6,251 bases of DNA from contig JAJYZK010000199.1 of assembly GCA_021799945.1 (NCBI GenBank), forward strand, positions 1 through 6,251, in the 5' to 3' direction. Within the stretch, counting starts at the first letter, position 1. Each line of letters opens with the position of its first letter. The position numbers and the translations under genes are program-made. Positions 1 to 6,251 of this stretch are shown here, piece by piece. The notes under the pieces were generated by a model, which was not told the DNA's origin, searched no databases, and was given only the letters and a program-made list of their open reading frames with translations. The DNA comes from Acidobacteriota bacterium. GTDB taxonomy: Bacteria; Acidobacteriota; Terriglobia; Terriglobales; Acidobacteriaceae.

Positions 1-992
1 TCTCGCAGTAGAAGCCGCACCGCATGGATCGCCTCCTGCTCCTCCTCGAAGAGAAACCCGCTTACCCCATCCTCCACCAGCTCGGGGATGCCTCCGGCCC
101 GCGCCGCCACCACCGGGCAACCCGCGGCCATGGCTTCGAGCAACACCAGGCCGAGCGTTTCGGTGCGGGAAGGAAGCACAAACAGATCGGCGGAAGCGAA
201 GGCGCAAGCCAACCGTTGCCCTTCCATATATCCGGGGAAAAATGTTGCGGTGCCCTGGAAATGTTTTTCCAGGGCGGCCTTGTGCGGGCCTCCCCCGACG
301 AGCGCCAGGCGCGCCTCCGGCATCGCGTCCAGAATCAGTTTCAGTTGTTCTATATTTTTCTCGGCCGAAAGCCGTCCCACGTAAAGGAGCAGGGGAGAGT
401 CGGGGCGCCCCCCGCTCAGGTACGCGCGCATCTCGTGGTACGCTTCCTCCGGCCGAAAAAAATCCGTATCGATGCCGCGCTGCCAGAGCCGCACGCGGGC
501 GATTCCATGACGCGTGAGTTCCTCCACCATGGCGGAAGAAGTGCATAAATTGACGGTCGCGCCGTTGTGCCGGGTTCGCAGCAGGCTCCACACCAGTCCC
601 TCGATGGAGCCCAGCTTGTAATAATGCAGATATTTGGGAAGTTGCGTGTGATACGAGACCACGAGCGGGATTCGCAGGGTCGAGGCGTAGTAAATGCCTG
701 CGATTCCCAATAAAACGGGATCTACGGAATGAATCACATCCGGCCGAAAGTCGAGGAGGATGCGGCGCATGGACCGGCGCGGCAGCGAAAGCCGCAGCTC
801 CGGATAAAGCGGAAATGGAGTCGACGGCATGCCCACCACGCGTGCGCCTTCAAAATCCGTTATCCCGCCTTCGGGAGCAAAAATCAGCACCTCGTCCCCG
901 GCCCTTCGCAACTGCGAAATCGTATTTCGCAGCCGAGTGACGATTCCATCCACCTTTGGAATGAAGGTTTCCGAGAAGAACGCAATCCGCAT
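1..992 (-). CDS. GT4 glycosyltransferase, SQD2-like, C-terminus cut by window edge
   Basis: This gene is open for 330 codons from ATG at 992-990 and leaves the window before its stop. It begins MRIAFFSETFIPKVDG, the usual GT-B N-terminus that binds the acceptor. SYHT (residues 113-116) and LWQRGID (169-175) are the segments that make it resemble plant and cyanobacterial SQD2 and related diacylglycerol or phosphatidylinositol glycosyltransferases. GRLSAEKN (206-213) supplies the Arg and Lys that contact the donor phosphates. The EX7E motif is E278 to E286 (ETLGLVLLE), followed by MAAGCPVVA and GGIPELVEDG. The family is usually about 370-400 residues, so roughly 40-70 residues are missing. GGAGAGG at 1000-1006 lies seven bases before the ATG and supports this start. 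It probably transfers a sugar from a nucleotide-sugar to a membrane lipid at the cytoplasmic face. The exact sugar and acceptor cannot be read from the sequence, and no sulfoquinovose gene is present, so SQDG synthesis is only one possibility. Confidence 0.93.
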   Translation of the reverse strand, partial: MRIAFFSETFIPKVDGIVTRLRNTISQLRRAGDEVLIFAPEGGITDFEGARVVGMPSTPFPLYPELRLSLPRRSMRRILLDFRPDVIHSVDPVLLGIAGIYYASTLRIPLVVSYHTQLPKYLHYYKLGSIEGLVWSLLRTRHNGATVNLCTSSAMVEELTRHGIARVRLWQRGIDTDFFRPEEAYHEMRAYLSGGRPDSPLLLYVGRLSAEKNIEQLKLILDAMPEARLALVGGGPHKAALEKHFQGTATFFPGYMEGQRLACAFASADLFVLPSRTETLGLVLLEAMAAGCPVVAARAGGIPELVEDGVSGFLFEEEQEAIHAVRLLLR

Positions 993-1332
993 ATCGTGGC
1001 CTCTCCGCTAAGCCCCGGCGGCGGCTGGGAACGTGAAGGTTCGGCGCCAGGGGGGATTCGGCAAAGGCGGTTTCTGATCGACTGGGAGCCGGCGGCGGAT
1101 CAAAACATGCAGATGCCGATCTGCCGGGGAAGCAGAGAGGCGATGCTCCGCACAAGATAGATCCGGCGGCGCCGCATGCCAGCGACGGACCACGGGCCTT
1201 CGCGGTCCGATGGGAGCACCCGTGGAGATCGGAAATTGGGGAATCCCAAGGTCGCGTCCGAGCGAATTGAGAATGCCCAAAACGGAATTCCACCGGGATG
1301 CACGCGTCGCAGGGGCCGAACTCCGGGCGCCG
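993..1332. other. Intergenic gap between PHP gene and glycosyltransferase gene
   Basis: This stretch of 340 bases has no frame that reads like protein. The open frames across it are rich in Arg, Pro and Ser and show no family motif. It contains the glycosyltransferase ribosome-binding site at 1000-1006 and a small stem-loop at 1236-1249 (TTGGG/CCCAA, four-base loop). On the minus strand that stem is followed by TTTCC, so it could be a weak terminator for the PHP gene. No convincing promoter was seen. Whether the glycosyltransferase is transcribed from here or by read-through from the PHP gene is open. Confidence 0.5.
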
Positions 1333-2598
1333 TCACCGCCGAATGCTGAAACTCTCATGGTCTCTCGCCCTTTCCAGAAGGTAGGGGGCTATAGGACAGG
1401 ATGCCGACTTCTCCGGTTCCTGGGCGGACCCGGACGAGGTTCTTCGGGATCCGCAATAGGGCATCGCAAGAGTTGAAGACAATGCGGCCGCATTCATGAT
1501 GCGGTGAAGAGAACTGCTGCCCAAGGCTCGAATCGCCACCACGACCAGAGCCAACCATGTTGGCGCCCCTGCGGGCAGGTATTTTGAAAGCGGTTGAACG
1601 TGCTCGGCTTCCTGCTCAAAGAAAACACGATCCGTCCATTGCCTTCTGTCGGGATGATGCCCGGGATAATGCTGTACCGCGTCTCCCGCCGTGCGCAATT
1701 GTTTCGTGAACATGGAATCGCCGTATTCCGGCATCAGGACCACTTCGCTGACTCGGTCCTCGCGGATGCTCATGGCGAACTCCTCGATGGTGCGCGCTTC
1801 CGTGAGATTCAGGACGGTATTCGGGGCGGTTCCGTGCCGGTCCCCACCCGCCACCACGGGCATGGCCCACGACTCGCCAAGGTTATACACTTCCAGGTTT
1901 TCCGGCCAGGGCCGAAAACCGTTGATTTCGAGGGCGTGAATAAACTCGTGGTGTTCGGCGAGAAACGCCTGCAGGGCGATGCGATGGGCTTCGTTTCCGG
2001 AACGCTCAAAGTCCCACAACGGATGATTGATCACGATAAGCGTTTTGGGGGAATCGTGCAGCCGGGAAAGCAGTTCGCATGAGGAGTACTCGGAATACCC
2101 CGCCGTGAAGCGCTGTAGCTCGCGCACCATCTCGCCATCCAGGCCGGCATCGAAATTGTGCAGCCCGAGATGAAAATCCCGGCTTCCGTAAGGGACCGTC
2201 CATTCCATGGACATCGGCAGCGTATGGCTCATGGACTGTGGGGCTTCGATGCAATCGTGATCGGTGATGGACACCAGCGCGGACATTCCCAGCTGGTCCT
2301 CGATCTGTCTCACTTCGGAGGACCATACCTCCTGGGGAGACAAAGGAGGCGTCCAATACGCCCGCTTGAAATCCAGATCCATTCCAGTCCGGCTGCGATA
2401 CACCGCGCAGCTTCTTTTCACCCGGCCGGCAACCCAGGGAATGCGGGAGGCGTAATGTGGAATGAATCCGAGGTTTTCTTTCGAGAAGTGCGTGTGGCTG
2501 TGGATGGAGACTCCGGATCGAAAATGACGGCGGGCCCGGTCGGTCATATCCCGGTGCTGGTGGATGTGCGTGCGCGGGGGTTTTCCCGGATGAATCAT
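1333..2598 (-). CDS. PHP-domain metal-dependent hydrolase/phosphoesterase
   Basis: The product is 421 residues from the chosen start. The PHP motifs are in order: HSHTH (H33, H35, H37), SITDHD (D113, H114, D115), a Glu in SMEW (E132), HLGLH (H143, H147), INHPLWDFE (H192) and GGDRHG (D253, H255). This is a full set of candidate metal ligands, so the enzyme is probably active. PHP proteins hydrolyse phosphoester bonds with a two- or three-metal centre; the substrate here is unknown. There is no signal peptide, so it should be cytoplasmic. A hydrophobic patch lies near residues 348-359. An upstream ATG at 2667 is in frame, but the ATG at 2598 has a strong ribosome-binding site and is preferred. 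The part after about residue 365 is low-complexity, and its last 20 residues overlap a hairpin, so the native C-terminus may have been lost. It is co-oriented with the glycosyltransferase downstream. Confidence 0.88.
   Translation of the reverse strand: MIHPGKPPRTHIHQHRDMTDRARRHFRSGVSIHSHTHFSKENLGFIPHYASRIPWVAGRVKRSCAVYRSRTGMDLDFKRAYWTPPLSPQEVWSSEVRQIEDQLGMSALVSITDHDCIEAPQSMSHTLPMSMEWTVPYGSRDFHLGLHNFDAGLDGEMVRELQRFTAGYSEYSSCELLSRLHDSPKTLIVINHPLWDFERSGNEAHRIALQAFLAEHHEFIHALEINGFRPWPENLEVYNLGESWAMPVVAGGDRHGTAPNTVLNLTEARTIEEFAMSIREDRVSEVVLMPEYGDSMFTKQLRTAGDAVQHYPGHHPDRRQWTDRVFFEQEAEHVQPLSKYLPAGAPTWLALVVVAIRALGSSSLHRIMNAAALSSTLAMPYCGSRRTSSGSAQEPEKSASCPIAPYLLERARDHESFSIRR
1368..1386. repeat. Imperfect stem-loop inside the 3' end of the PHP reading frame
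   Basis: CCCT at 1368-1371 pairs with AGGG at 1383-1386. An inner CC/GG pair closes an AGAA loop, with a small TT/T internal bulge. On the minus strand another frame across it reads SPLPSGKGERP, the kind of peptide produced by common intergenic palindromes of the CCCTCTCC...GGAGAGGG type. This suggests intergenic sequence, although the PHP frame runs through it. A degenerate dispersed palindrome is the likely identity; copies elsewhere in the genome could not be checked. Confidence 0.35.
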
Positions 2599-2604
2599 GA
2601 ATCT

Positions 2605-2610
2605 CTCCTC
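2605..2610 (-). promoter_or_regulatory. Ribosome-binding site that fixes the PHP gene start
   Basis: On the minus strand this reads GAGGAG within AAGAGGAGAG, six bases before ATG at 2598-2596. It is the best Shine-Dalgarno match near this gene. It decides for MIHPGKPP as the N-terminus rather than the ATG 23 codons upstream, which has no comparable site and lies in a stem-loop. Confidence 0.75.
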
Positions 2611-2653
2611 TTTCTTCCAGCGATGAACGGGAAAGCGGGTTGTGCTGGCGCCA

Positions 2654-2678
2654 AAAGAACCTTCCATCGTTGGATGGA
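2654..2678 (-). terminator. Possible terminator or attenuator between the exported-protein gene and the PHP gene
   Basis: TCCATC (2663-2668) and GATGGA (2673-2678) form a perfect six-base stem with a four-base loop. Read on the minus strand it is followed by AGG and then TTCTTTT (2653-2659). The stem is short and not GC-rich, so termination would be weak. Its place, after the stop of the exported-protein gene (2793) and before the PHP start (2598), would suit partial termination between the two. Confidence 0.35.
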
Positions 2679-2792
2679 GCCTGATGCGTCGATCGGCATC
2701 GTCAAGGAGTCCCTTTCCAATTCCCGATATTTACTTCACTGTCGCGCGCAAATCCGAAATACTTAAGAAATGATATCAAGGCGGAACCCGGG

Positions 2793-4127
2793 CTATTGGC
2801 TTTTGGGTTTCACGCGCAAAATATTTTTCCCGATGTCCGGCCAAAATTCTCGAAAAAGATTGAACCCGCCATCACGAATGGCCACCTGCACCAGCCAGCG
2901 CTGCCCGGTTTTGGTCCAAGATACATAGGACGCCGGATAGTAAAGATTGCCCAATCCGGCGGCAGCGCCCTTACCGACAATTTCGGAGAAATTGAAGGTG
3001 TTATGTCCCGCATCGTTAGGCGTAATCAGGATGCGGGTATATGCGTAGATCGCGCGCACATACCAGCGCCCCGCCCCGAGCTCGTAGTAGCGGGTGTCTT
3101 CGCGGGTCAGCGTGGGAATGAGGGTTGTGGTCATGTAGCTGCCAATGGTTTTATCCACGAACCCGTGCCAGTAATAATTCCCGTATCCCGACAGTCCGTT
3201 CCCGAATTGCGGATAGCTTTTGAGAATATAGGGGAATTCTGAATCCACCGCATTGAAGATGATCGCCGCATAATCGAAGGAATTGCGGGTGGATAGCATG
3301 AATTTCTCATCAAAGCTTGGCGGGGTGGGCTGGGTGCCCGCGCTGACCGCGCGAAAATTCGGAATCCAGCCCATGATGCGTTTCGGCTGCTGTCCATAAT
3401 CTGGCTGCGTGATGGCGTTCTGGATCGCGTTTCCGTTTGCATCGTAGGGGATCCGGGCTCCCTTGTCTCCCGGAATCCTTGGCTGCGCAACTGGCCCACA
3501 GGTCTGAGTCTGGTTCTGAGTCTGGCCCTGAGTCTGGTTCTGAGTCTGCGCTACCGCTTCCGGTTGCTGGCTGGTTGAGGCGCACGGCGGCGCGATGTCC
3601 GCATGGGCCGCCGGCGCCTCCCGCGCGGAATCGTCCTCCGCTCCGGAACCTCCCGAAGCGATGCAAACCGCCGGCTGGATCGCACACTGGCTGGCCGGAT
3701 CGTTAGGCAGAGAAGCTTCAGGCGGGGCGTCGTCCGTTTGGACTTGTGCGCCGACGGGGGCGGGGGAGCCATTTCGCTGTTGTGCGGCCAGTCGGAGGGT
3801 GGAGGACGCCTCGGAAAAAGTTGGGGGCTTGAGATCCTTCGGGGTTATCCGGCGATCGGGAACGGGGTTCCTCGTCCGGGCGGCGCATGAGGGATCGAGG
3901 CCGGCGCCTTTGCTGTCGCCTCCGCAGGAATCCTGGGTCGTGGGCGGTGGAAGAATGCGATGCCCCTCCTGGGCGAAGTCAGGGATATTGCCGAGCGAAC
4001 GGCTGGCGTTGTCCGACGTGAAACCCCGAAAGCAGTTCAAACGCTCCTGGCATTGGACAGCCGGGGCCAGAGCGAGAATCCACAGGAGCGACCCAAGTGT
4101 TGTTAAGCGCAGACGCTGCTTCGGTAT
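2793..4127 (-). CDS. Exported conserved acidobacterial protein of unknown function; non-canonical start
   Basis: The protein is 444 residues if it starts at ATA 4127-4125. Residues 1-25 form a clear signal peptide: a basic start (PKQRLR), a hydrophobic core (LGSLLWILALA) and APA before the likely cut. No Lol lipobox is present, since Q precedes C26. Residues 30-240 are low-complexity, rich in Pro, Ala, Ser and Gln, with seven cysteines and a QTQN/QTQG tract encoded by a 12-base repeat. Residues 242-444 are the conserved domain: PDYGQQPKRI, IPNFRAVSAGT, FDYAAIIF, GYGNYYWHGFVD, EDTRYYELG, FNFSEIVGKGAAAGLGNLYYP and FREFWPDI. From memory this domain is common in Acidobacteriota and has no assigned role. 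Its aromatic, alternating segments suggest an outer-membrane or periplasmic beta structure, which is inference. The only standard start in frame, TTG at 4040-4038, would remove the signal peptide, which argues against it. Confidence 0.85.
   Translation of the reverse strand: MPKQRLRLTTLGSLLWILALAPAVQCQERLNCFRGFTSDNASRSLGNIPDFAQEGHRILPPPTTQDSCGGDSKGAGLDPSCAARTRNPVPDRRITPKDLKPPTFSEASSTLRLAAQQRNGSPAPVGAQVQTDDAPPEASLPNDPASQCAIQPAVCIASGGSGAEDDSAREAPAAHADIAPPCASTSQQPEAVAQTQNQTQGQTQNQTQTCGPVAQPRIPGDKGARIPYDANGNAIQNAITQPDYGQQPKRIMGWIPNFRAVSAGTQPTPPSFDEKFMLSTRNSFDYAAIIFNAVDSEFPYILKSYPQFGNGLSGYGNYYWHGFVDKTIGSYMTTTLIPTLTREDTRYYELGAGRWYVRAIYAYTRILITPNDAGHNTFNFSEIVGKGAAAGLGNLYYPASYVSWTKTGQRWLVQVAIRDGGFNLFREFWPDIGKNILRVKPKSQ
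3504..3551. repeat. Four tandem 12-base repeats coding a Gln-Thr-Gln linker
   Basis: The unit CTGAGTCTGGNN occurs at 3504-3515, 3516-3527, 3528-3539 and 3540-3551; the third copy equals the first and the fourth ends in CGC. On the coding (minus) strand each unit gives QTQ plus one of N, G or A. Twelve bases keep the frame, so gain or loss of units would only change linker length. Confidence 0.9.
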
Positions 4128-4133
4128 AGAGAT

Positions 4134-4139
4134 CTCCCT
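4134..4139 (-). promoter_or_regulatory. Ribosome-binding site preceding an ATA codon
   Basis: On the minus strand this reads AGGGAG (in CAGGGAGA), six bases before ATA at 4127-4125, which is ideal spacing. The codons after ATA spell a signal peptide in frame with the exported protein. No ATG, GTG or TTG lies between this site and the signal peptide. The frame is closed upstream by TGA at about 4181-4183. The site therefore indicates initiation at ATA, or at an ATG that has mutated to ATA. Confidence 0.65.
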
Positions 4140-4287
4140 GCGAATGGCCCTGTTCGCGGATCGTGATTCCGGGGCAGCAATTCATGGCGCGCAGCGGACG
4201 GATCCGCATTGGACCGGACTGCGCTCCGATTCCTTTCGACCCCTGGCCGTGCGGCGTGCTTTCCGTCGCCGACCAGCCTTTGGTAAA

Positions 4288-4304
4288 CCCCGGCGATGCC
4301 GGGG
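4288..4304. repeat. Perfect GC-rich stem-loop
   Basis: CCCCGGC (4288-4294) and GCCGGGG (4298-4304) pair fully across a three-base loop. On the minus strand the stem is followed by TTTACC, a very short T run, so a terminator role is weak. It would lie in a leader of the exported-protein gene if transcription starts further upstream. Confidence 0.55.
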
Positions 4305-4482
4305 GGCGCGTACGGAACCCGCCATGCAAGCGGAATCCGCGATGCCGGTGACGGCGTAAATCGACTTCCACCACGGGCTGCTAATCTGCCGCCCCTGTCC
4401 GGAACGGGAATGCGCGTGTGTCTTCTTCGCGCGCGTCCGATCCGGAGTGATGCGCCTCGTTGGCAGCCATCACGTCGGGGCG

Positions 4483-4501
4483 TGAAAACCTGTTGAAAAC
4501 C
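4483..4501. repeat. Paired TGAAAACC direct repeat with 11-base period
   Basis: TGAAAACC occurs at 4483-4490 and again at 4494-4501, separated by TGT. The 11-base period places both on the same face of the helix, as in some operators. No regulator is known to match, and chance is possible. Confidence 0.4.
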
Positions 4502-4540
4502 GAATCTGACGACGGTCCGCAGCCCGCCGCTCGAAACCAG

Positions 4541-4556
4541 GGATTCGCCGGAATCC
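4541..4556. repeat. Perfect six-base stem-loop
   Basis: GGATTC (4541-4546) and GAATCC (4551-4556) pair across GCCG. No T tract follows on either strand. Function unknown. Confidence 0.4.
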
Positions 4557-4727
4557 AGGATCTCGCGCCTCGCGCTGCCTCGTCGCTTTTGCCAATCTGT
4601 TCCTGACCACGCATCCTCGATCGGCCGGCGGTCGATCGGCAATCTCAGCGTGGAAAGCTGGCCTCTCTTCCGAGCAACTCTTAAAGGTTTAACTTTCGCA
4701 TCAAGGACATCAAAGATTATCGTTCAA

Positions 4728-5460
4728 ATGCGCGGCATTCGCCAGTTCGATTCTCTTCCGCCCCGGGAAGAGCCTGACGGGCTGGGGATGCTGGGATGGA
4801 ACTTCAGCGGGCGCGAATGCGGAGCGGAGAAGCGGAGTTTGGAGGGGATTGGCCGGTTTGAGAGCAGGAATCGGGAGCAGGTCTACGGCCGGTTGGAGCG
4901 AGTTCCGCTCTAGCGGGAGTCGGCCCGTCGGGGCAAGGCGGCGTGGAGGCTGGAGCCCCCTTGCCTCGGGAAAGTGACGGGGCGCGGCCGGGCGCACCAA
5001 GGGCTCGATGTCGGGGTCAGGCGGCCTATCTTCAAGAGAGAGTTCGAGATCTACGGCAAGCCTGAACTCCAGAGGCTGGCGAACCGGTCAAACGCCCACC
5101 TGTCGCCCACCTTTTCAACCCGCGCCGCCGCCCATCCTACGCCCGTACGCCCGGCGCACCTGCGAGAAGACCCGGGCTGCGGCGGTCCGGATGGGCGAGG
5201 CAGAAAACCCCCGCCCAACGGCCGGCCCGGCTTTCTGCGCATCGAAACGACGCATCTCCGACGCTAGGCTGATGCCCTTGCCGAAGAGCTTCCACGGGAT
5301 GGACCCGCTCCCGTTGCCGGGGTGGAAACTGGCGACGGGCAACGGCCTCGCCATCCACGCTCGGACCGGAAATCCGATCGTCCGGGGGCGGGGGCAACCC
5401 TCGAAATCGCACGAGAAGCGCAAACAAAGGGCGGTTGGGGATATGCGCCGCGGCTCGAAC
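4728..5460 (+). pseudogene. Decayed insertion-sequence transposase (rve-type DDE integrase family)
   Basis: No single frame is intact, but pieces of one transposase appear in the correct order on the plus strand. Frame 0 (codons starting at multiples of 3) has LEGIGRFES and NREQVYGRLERV (4839-4904), an in-frame TAG at 4911, then GKAAW and LGKVTGRGRAHQ, the helix-turn-helix part. FKREFEIYGKPELQRLAN follows at 5031-5084. Frame 2 has VAHLFNPRRRPSYAR (5102-5146). Frame 1 has RRTCEKTRAAAVRMGE (5152-5199). Frame 0 returns with RKPPPNGRPGFLRIETTH (5202-5255), corresponding to the family's GRPGFLRVDTVHQGD block. Frame 1 has ISDARLMPL (5254-5280). Intact relatives run to roughly 400 residues or more; the block after VDTVHQGD and part of the segment after the helix-turn-helix seem deleted. 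The catalytic Asp/Glu residues are not recognisable. No terminal inverted repeats were found, so both ends are approximate. Family assignment is from remembered motifs. Confidence 0.72.
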
Positions 5461-5466
5461 TTACCA

Positions 5467-5483
5467 GGCTCGGCCTCCGAGCC
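5467..5483. terminator. Stem-loop after the cytochrome c gene, possible terminator
   Basis: GGCTCGG (5467-5473) and CCGAGCC (5477-5483) form a perfect seven-base GC-rich stem with a three-base loop, about 40 bases past the cytochrome stop on the minus strand. No T tract follows, so it is not a textbook intrinsic terminator. It may instead protect the transcript end or belong to the decayed mobile element. Confidence 0.35.
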
Positions 5484-5523
5484 CCAACCTCCCCGCCAGC
5501 CGCAGCAGCGCGCGACGGCTTCG

Positions 5524-6251
5524 TTACGGTTTCAGGGAAGCCAGATATCCCGTGATGGCCACAATGTCGCTGGCCGTCAGCCGGGCGACCGGCATCTTCA
5601 TCAGAGCCACCGCCGCTCCCCCCCGGGCGCCGGTCTGGATATCGATGATCTGGCGGGCCATCTGGCTGGGCGAGCGGCCCGCGATAGGGGGCACATTTCC
5701 CAGGCCCCGCAAATCCTCGCCATGACAGACCGCGCAGGGAATCGTCCTGCCGTCGCCGCCGGTGGTCACCAGCTCCTTGCCTCGCCGCAGACTGCCCCTG
5801 GGGACATAAGCGATAAAGCCGGATTCGGAATCCCGAAGCTCCGTCAGTCTCAGGTCTTCCGGCGTTTCGATCACGCGATCGCCGATCGGCTCCTTCCCCG
5901 CTCCCTCTTCCACCACCAGCATCCCTCCCTCGATTCTCGTCTTCGGGACCGTGTCGGTTTCCACCACGCGGATCCAGGGCGTCAGGCGCATCGAGGAAAA
6001 GTAATCGGCCGCCTGCGCGATCTCCTCGGGGGTAGCCGCCTTGGCCACGGCGATCATGGCCGTTACGGAAGCCATCTTCGGCTCGGAGCTCCTGCGCAGG
6101 CCGCTCCGGAACGCGGCGGCCTGTTCTTCTATGTATTCCTTGGGGAGCCCGGCCACGCTCTCATTCTCCGGCCTGCCCAGTCCATTGGGAAGATGGCAGT
6201 ATCCGCAGGCGAAGGGGGCGGGTCGTCTCCCTTGAGAAACGATGTCGGGCA
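5524..6251 (-). CDS. Dihaem c-type cytochrome, N-terminus beyond the window
   Basis: The visible C-terminal 241 residues run from the window edge to TAA at 5526-5524. Two haem-binding sites are present: CGYCH (6193-6207, fragment residues 15-19) and CAVCH (5722-5736, residues 172-176). Candidate axial methionines are M59 (SEPKM) for the first haem and M217 or M219 (ALMKMPV) for the second. Between them lie WIRVVETDTVPKTR and SGFIAYVPRGSL, recognisable blocks of a family of two-domain cytochromes c found in Proteobacteria and Acidobacteriota. The protein should be exported and act in the periplasm as an electron carrier, probably between a dehydrogenase or the bc1 complex and an oxidase; the partner is not visible. 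A GTG at 6156 is in frame, but starting there would cut off the first haem site, so the true start is upstream, outside the window. Missing here: signal peptide and N-terminal residues. Confidence 0.92.
   Translation of the reverse strand, partial: PDIVSQGRRPAPFACGYCHLPNGLGRPENESVAGLPKEYIEEQAAAFRSGLRRSSEPKMASVTAMIAVAKAATPEEIAQAADYFSSMRLTPWIRVVETDTVPKTRIEGGMLVVEEGAGKEPIGDRVIETPEDLRLTELRDSESGFIAYVPRGSLRRGKELVTTGGDGRTIPCAVCHGEDLRGLGNVPPIAGRSPSQMARQIIDIQTGARGGAAVALMKMPVARLTASDIVAITGYLASLKP

Larger units (their letters stand above)
4140..4727. other. Gene-free stretch upstream of the exported-protein gene
   Basis: I find no credible gene in these 588 bases. The long frames on both strands are Arg/Ser/Pro-rich with no motif or good start. 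It holds stem-loops at 4288-4304 and 4541-4556, a paired TGAAAACC at 4483-4501, and a nine-base direct repeat TCGATCGGC at 4617-4625 and 4632-4640. The segment 4675-4730 is clearly more AT-rich than its surroundings, which fits a promoter region or the edge of the decayed insertion sequence. No riboswitch class was recognised. The exported-protein promoter should lie somewhere here. Confidence 0.5.

Noticed and set aside
1594..2082. A 162-codon open frame on the plus strand
   Set aside because: It lies antisense to the PHP gene, whose catalytic motifs are certain on the other strand.
2158..2766. A 202-codon open frame on the plus strand
   Set aside because: It is antisense to the N-terminal half of the PHP gene and its leader, and has no family motif.
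3504..3551. A CRISPR-like repeat
   Set aside because: The 12-base units are directly adjacent with no spacers and lie within a coding frame.
4163..4351. A possible small plus-strand protein starting with GTG
   Set aside because: It has no ribosome-binding site of note, overlaps the GC-rich stem-loop, and shows no hydrophobic or conserved pattern.
3595..4359. A 254-codon open frame on the plus strand
   Set aside because: It is the antisense shadow of the low-complexity linker and signal peptide of the exported protein. Its length reflects GC bias.
4288..4390. A cobalamin-type riboswitch upstream of the exported-protein gene
   Set aside because: The GC hairpin suggested structure, but the conserved B12-box and core sequences are absent on both strands.
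4103..4642. A 179-codon open frame on the minus strand upstream of the exported-protein gene
   Set aside because: It is dominated by Arg, Ser and Pro, has no recognisable motif, and overlaps the signal-peptide coding region in another frame. It looks like a chance frame in GC-rich DNA.
4740..4765. A tRNA-like TTCGATTC sequence
   Set aside because: The flanking bases do not form a T stem, and no acceptor, D or anticodon arm can be built around it.

Overview
The window is GC-rich and has the look of a genome from the Acidobacteriota (Bryobacter/Solibacter-type soil bacteria). The main reason is the protein at 2793-4127: its C-terminal domain (PDYGQQPKR, IPNFRAVSAGT, DTRYYELG, FREFWPDI) belongs, from memory, to a family seen almost only in that phylum. 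The taxonomic call is an inference and could not be searched. All four apparent genes lie on the minus strand.

Layout from left to right. 1-992: a family GT4 glycosyltransferase resembling SQD2-type lipid glycosyltransferases, whose C-terminus runs off the left edge. 993-1332: a non-coding gap. 1333-2598: a PHP-domain metal-dependent hydrolase with a complete set of His/Asp/Glu metal-ligand candidates and a doubtful C-terminal tail. 2599-2792: a gap holding the ribosome-binding site and a stem-loop. 2793-4127: an exported acidobacterial protein of unknown function, with a signal peptide, a Q/T/N- and Cys-containing low-complexity linker, and a conserved C-terminal domain. Its signal peptide can only be included if translation starts at a non-standard codon (ATA, behind a good Shine-Dalgarno). 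4140-4727: a gene-free stretch with stem-loops and short repeats. About 4728-5460 on the plus strand: a badly decayed insertion-sequence transposase, recognisable only by stitching three reading frames together. 5524-6251: the C-terminal 241 residues of a c-type cytochrome with two CXXCH haem sites, whose N-terminus lies beyond the right edge.

How the genes relate. Reading in the direction of transcription, the order is cytochrome c, dead IS, exported protein, PHP protein, glycosyltransferase. The last three are co-oriented, but the gaps (about 195 and 340 bases) and stem-loops do not make a tight operon certain. The glycosyltransferase and PHP protein could act in one envelope or glycolipid process, but the sequence does not prove this. 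The cytochrome is separated from the rest by the IS remnant and is probably an independent unit. I see no CRISPR array, tRNA, rRNA or recognisable defence system, and nothing I would call an undescribed system. The most notable points are the non-canonical start and the cryptic transposase.
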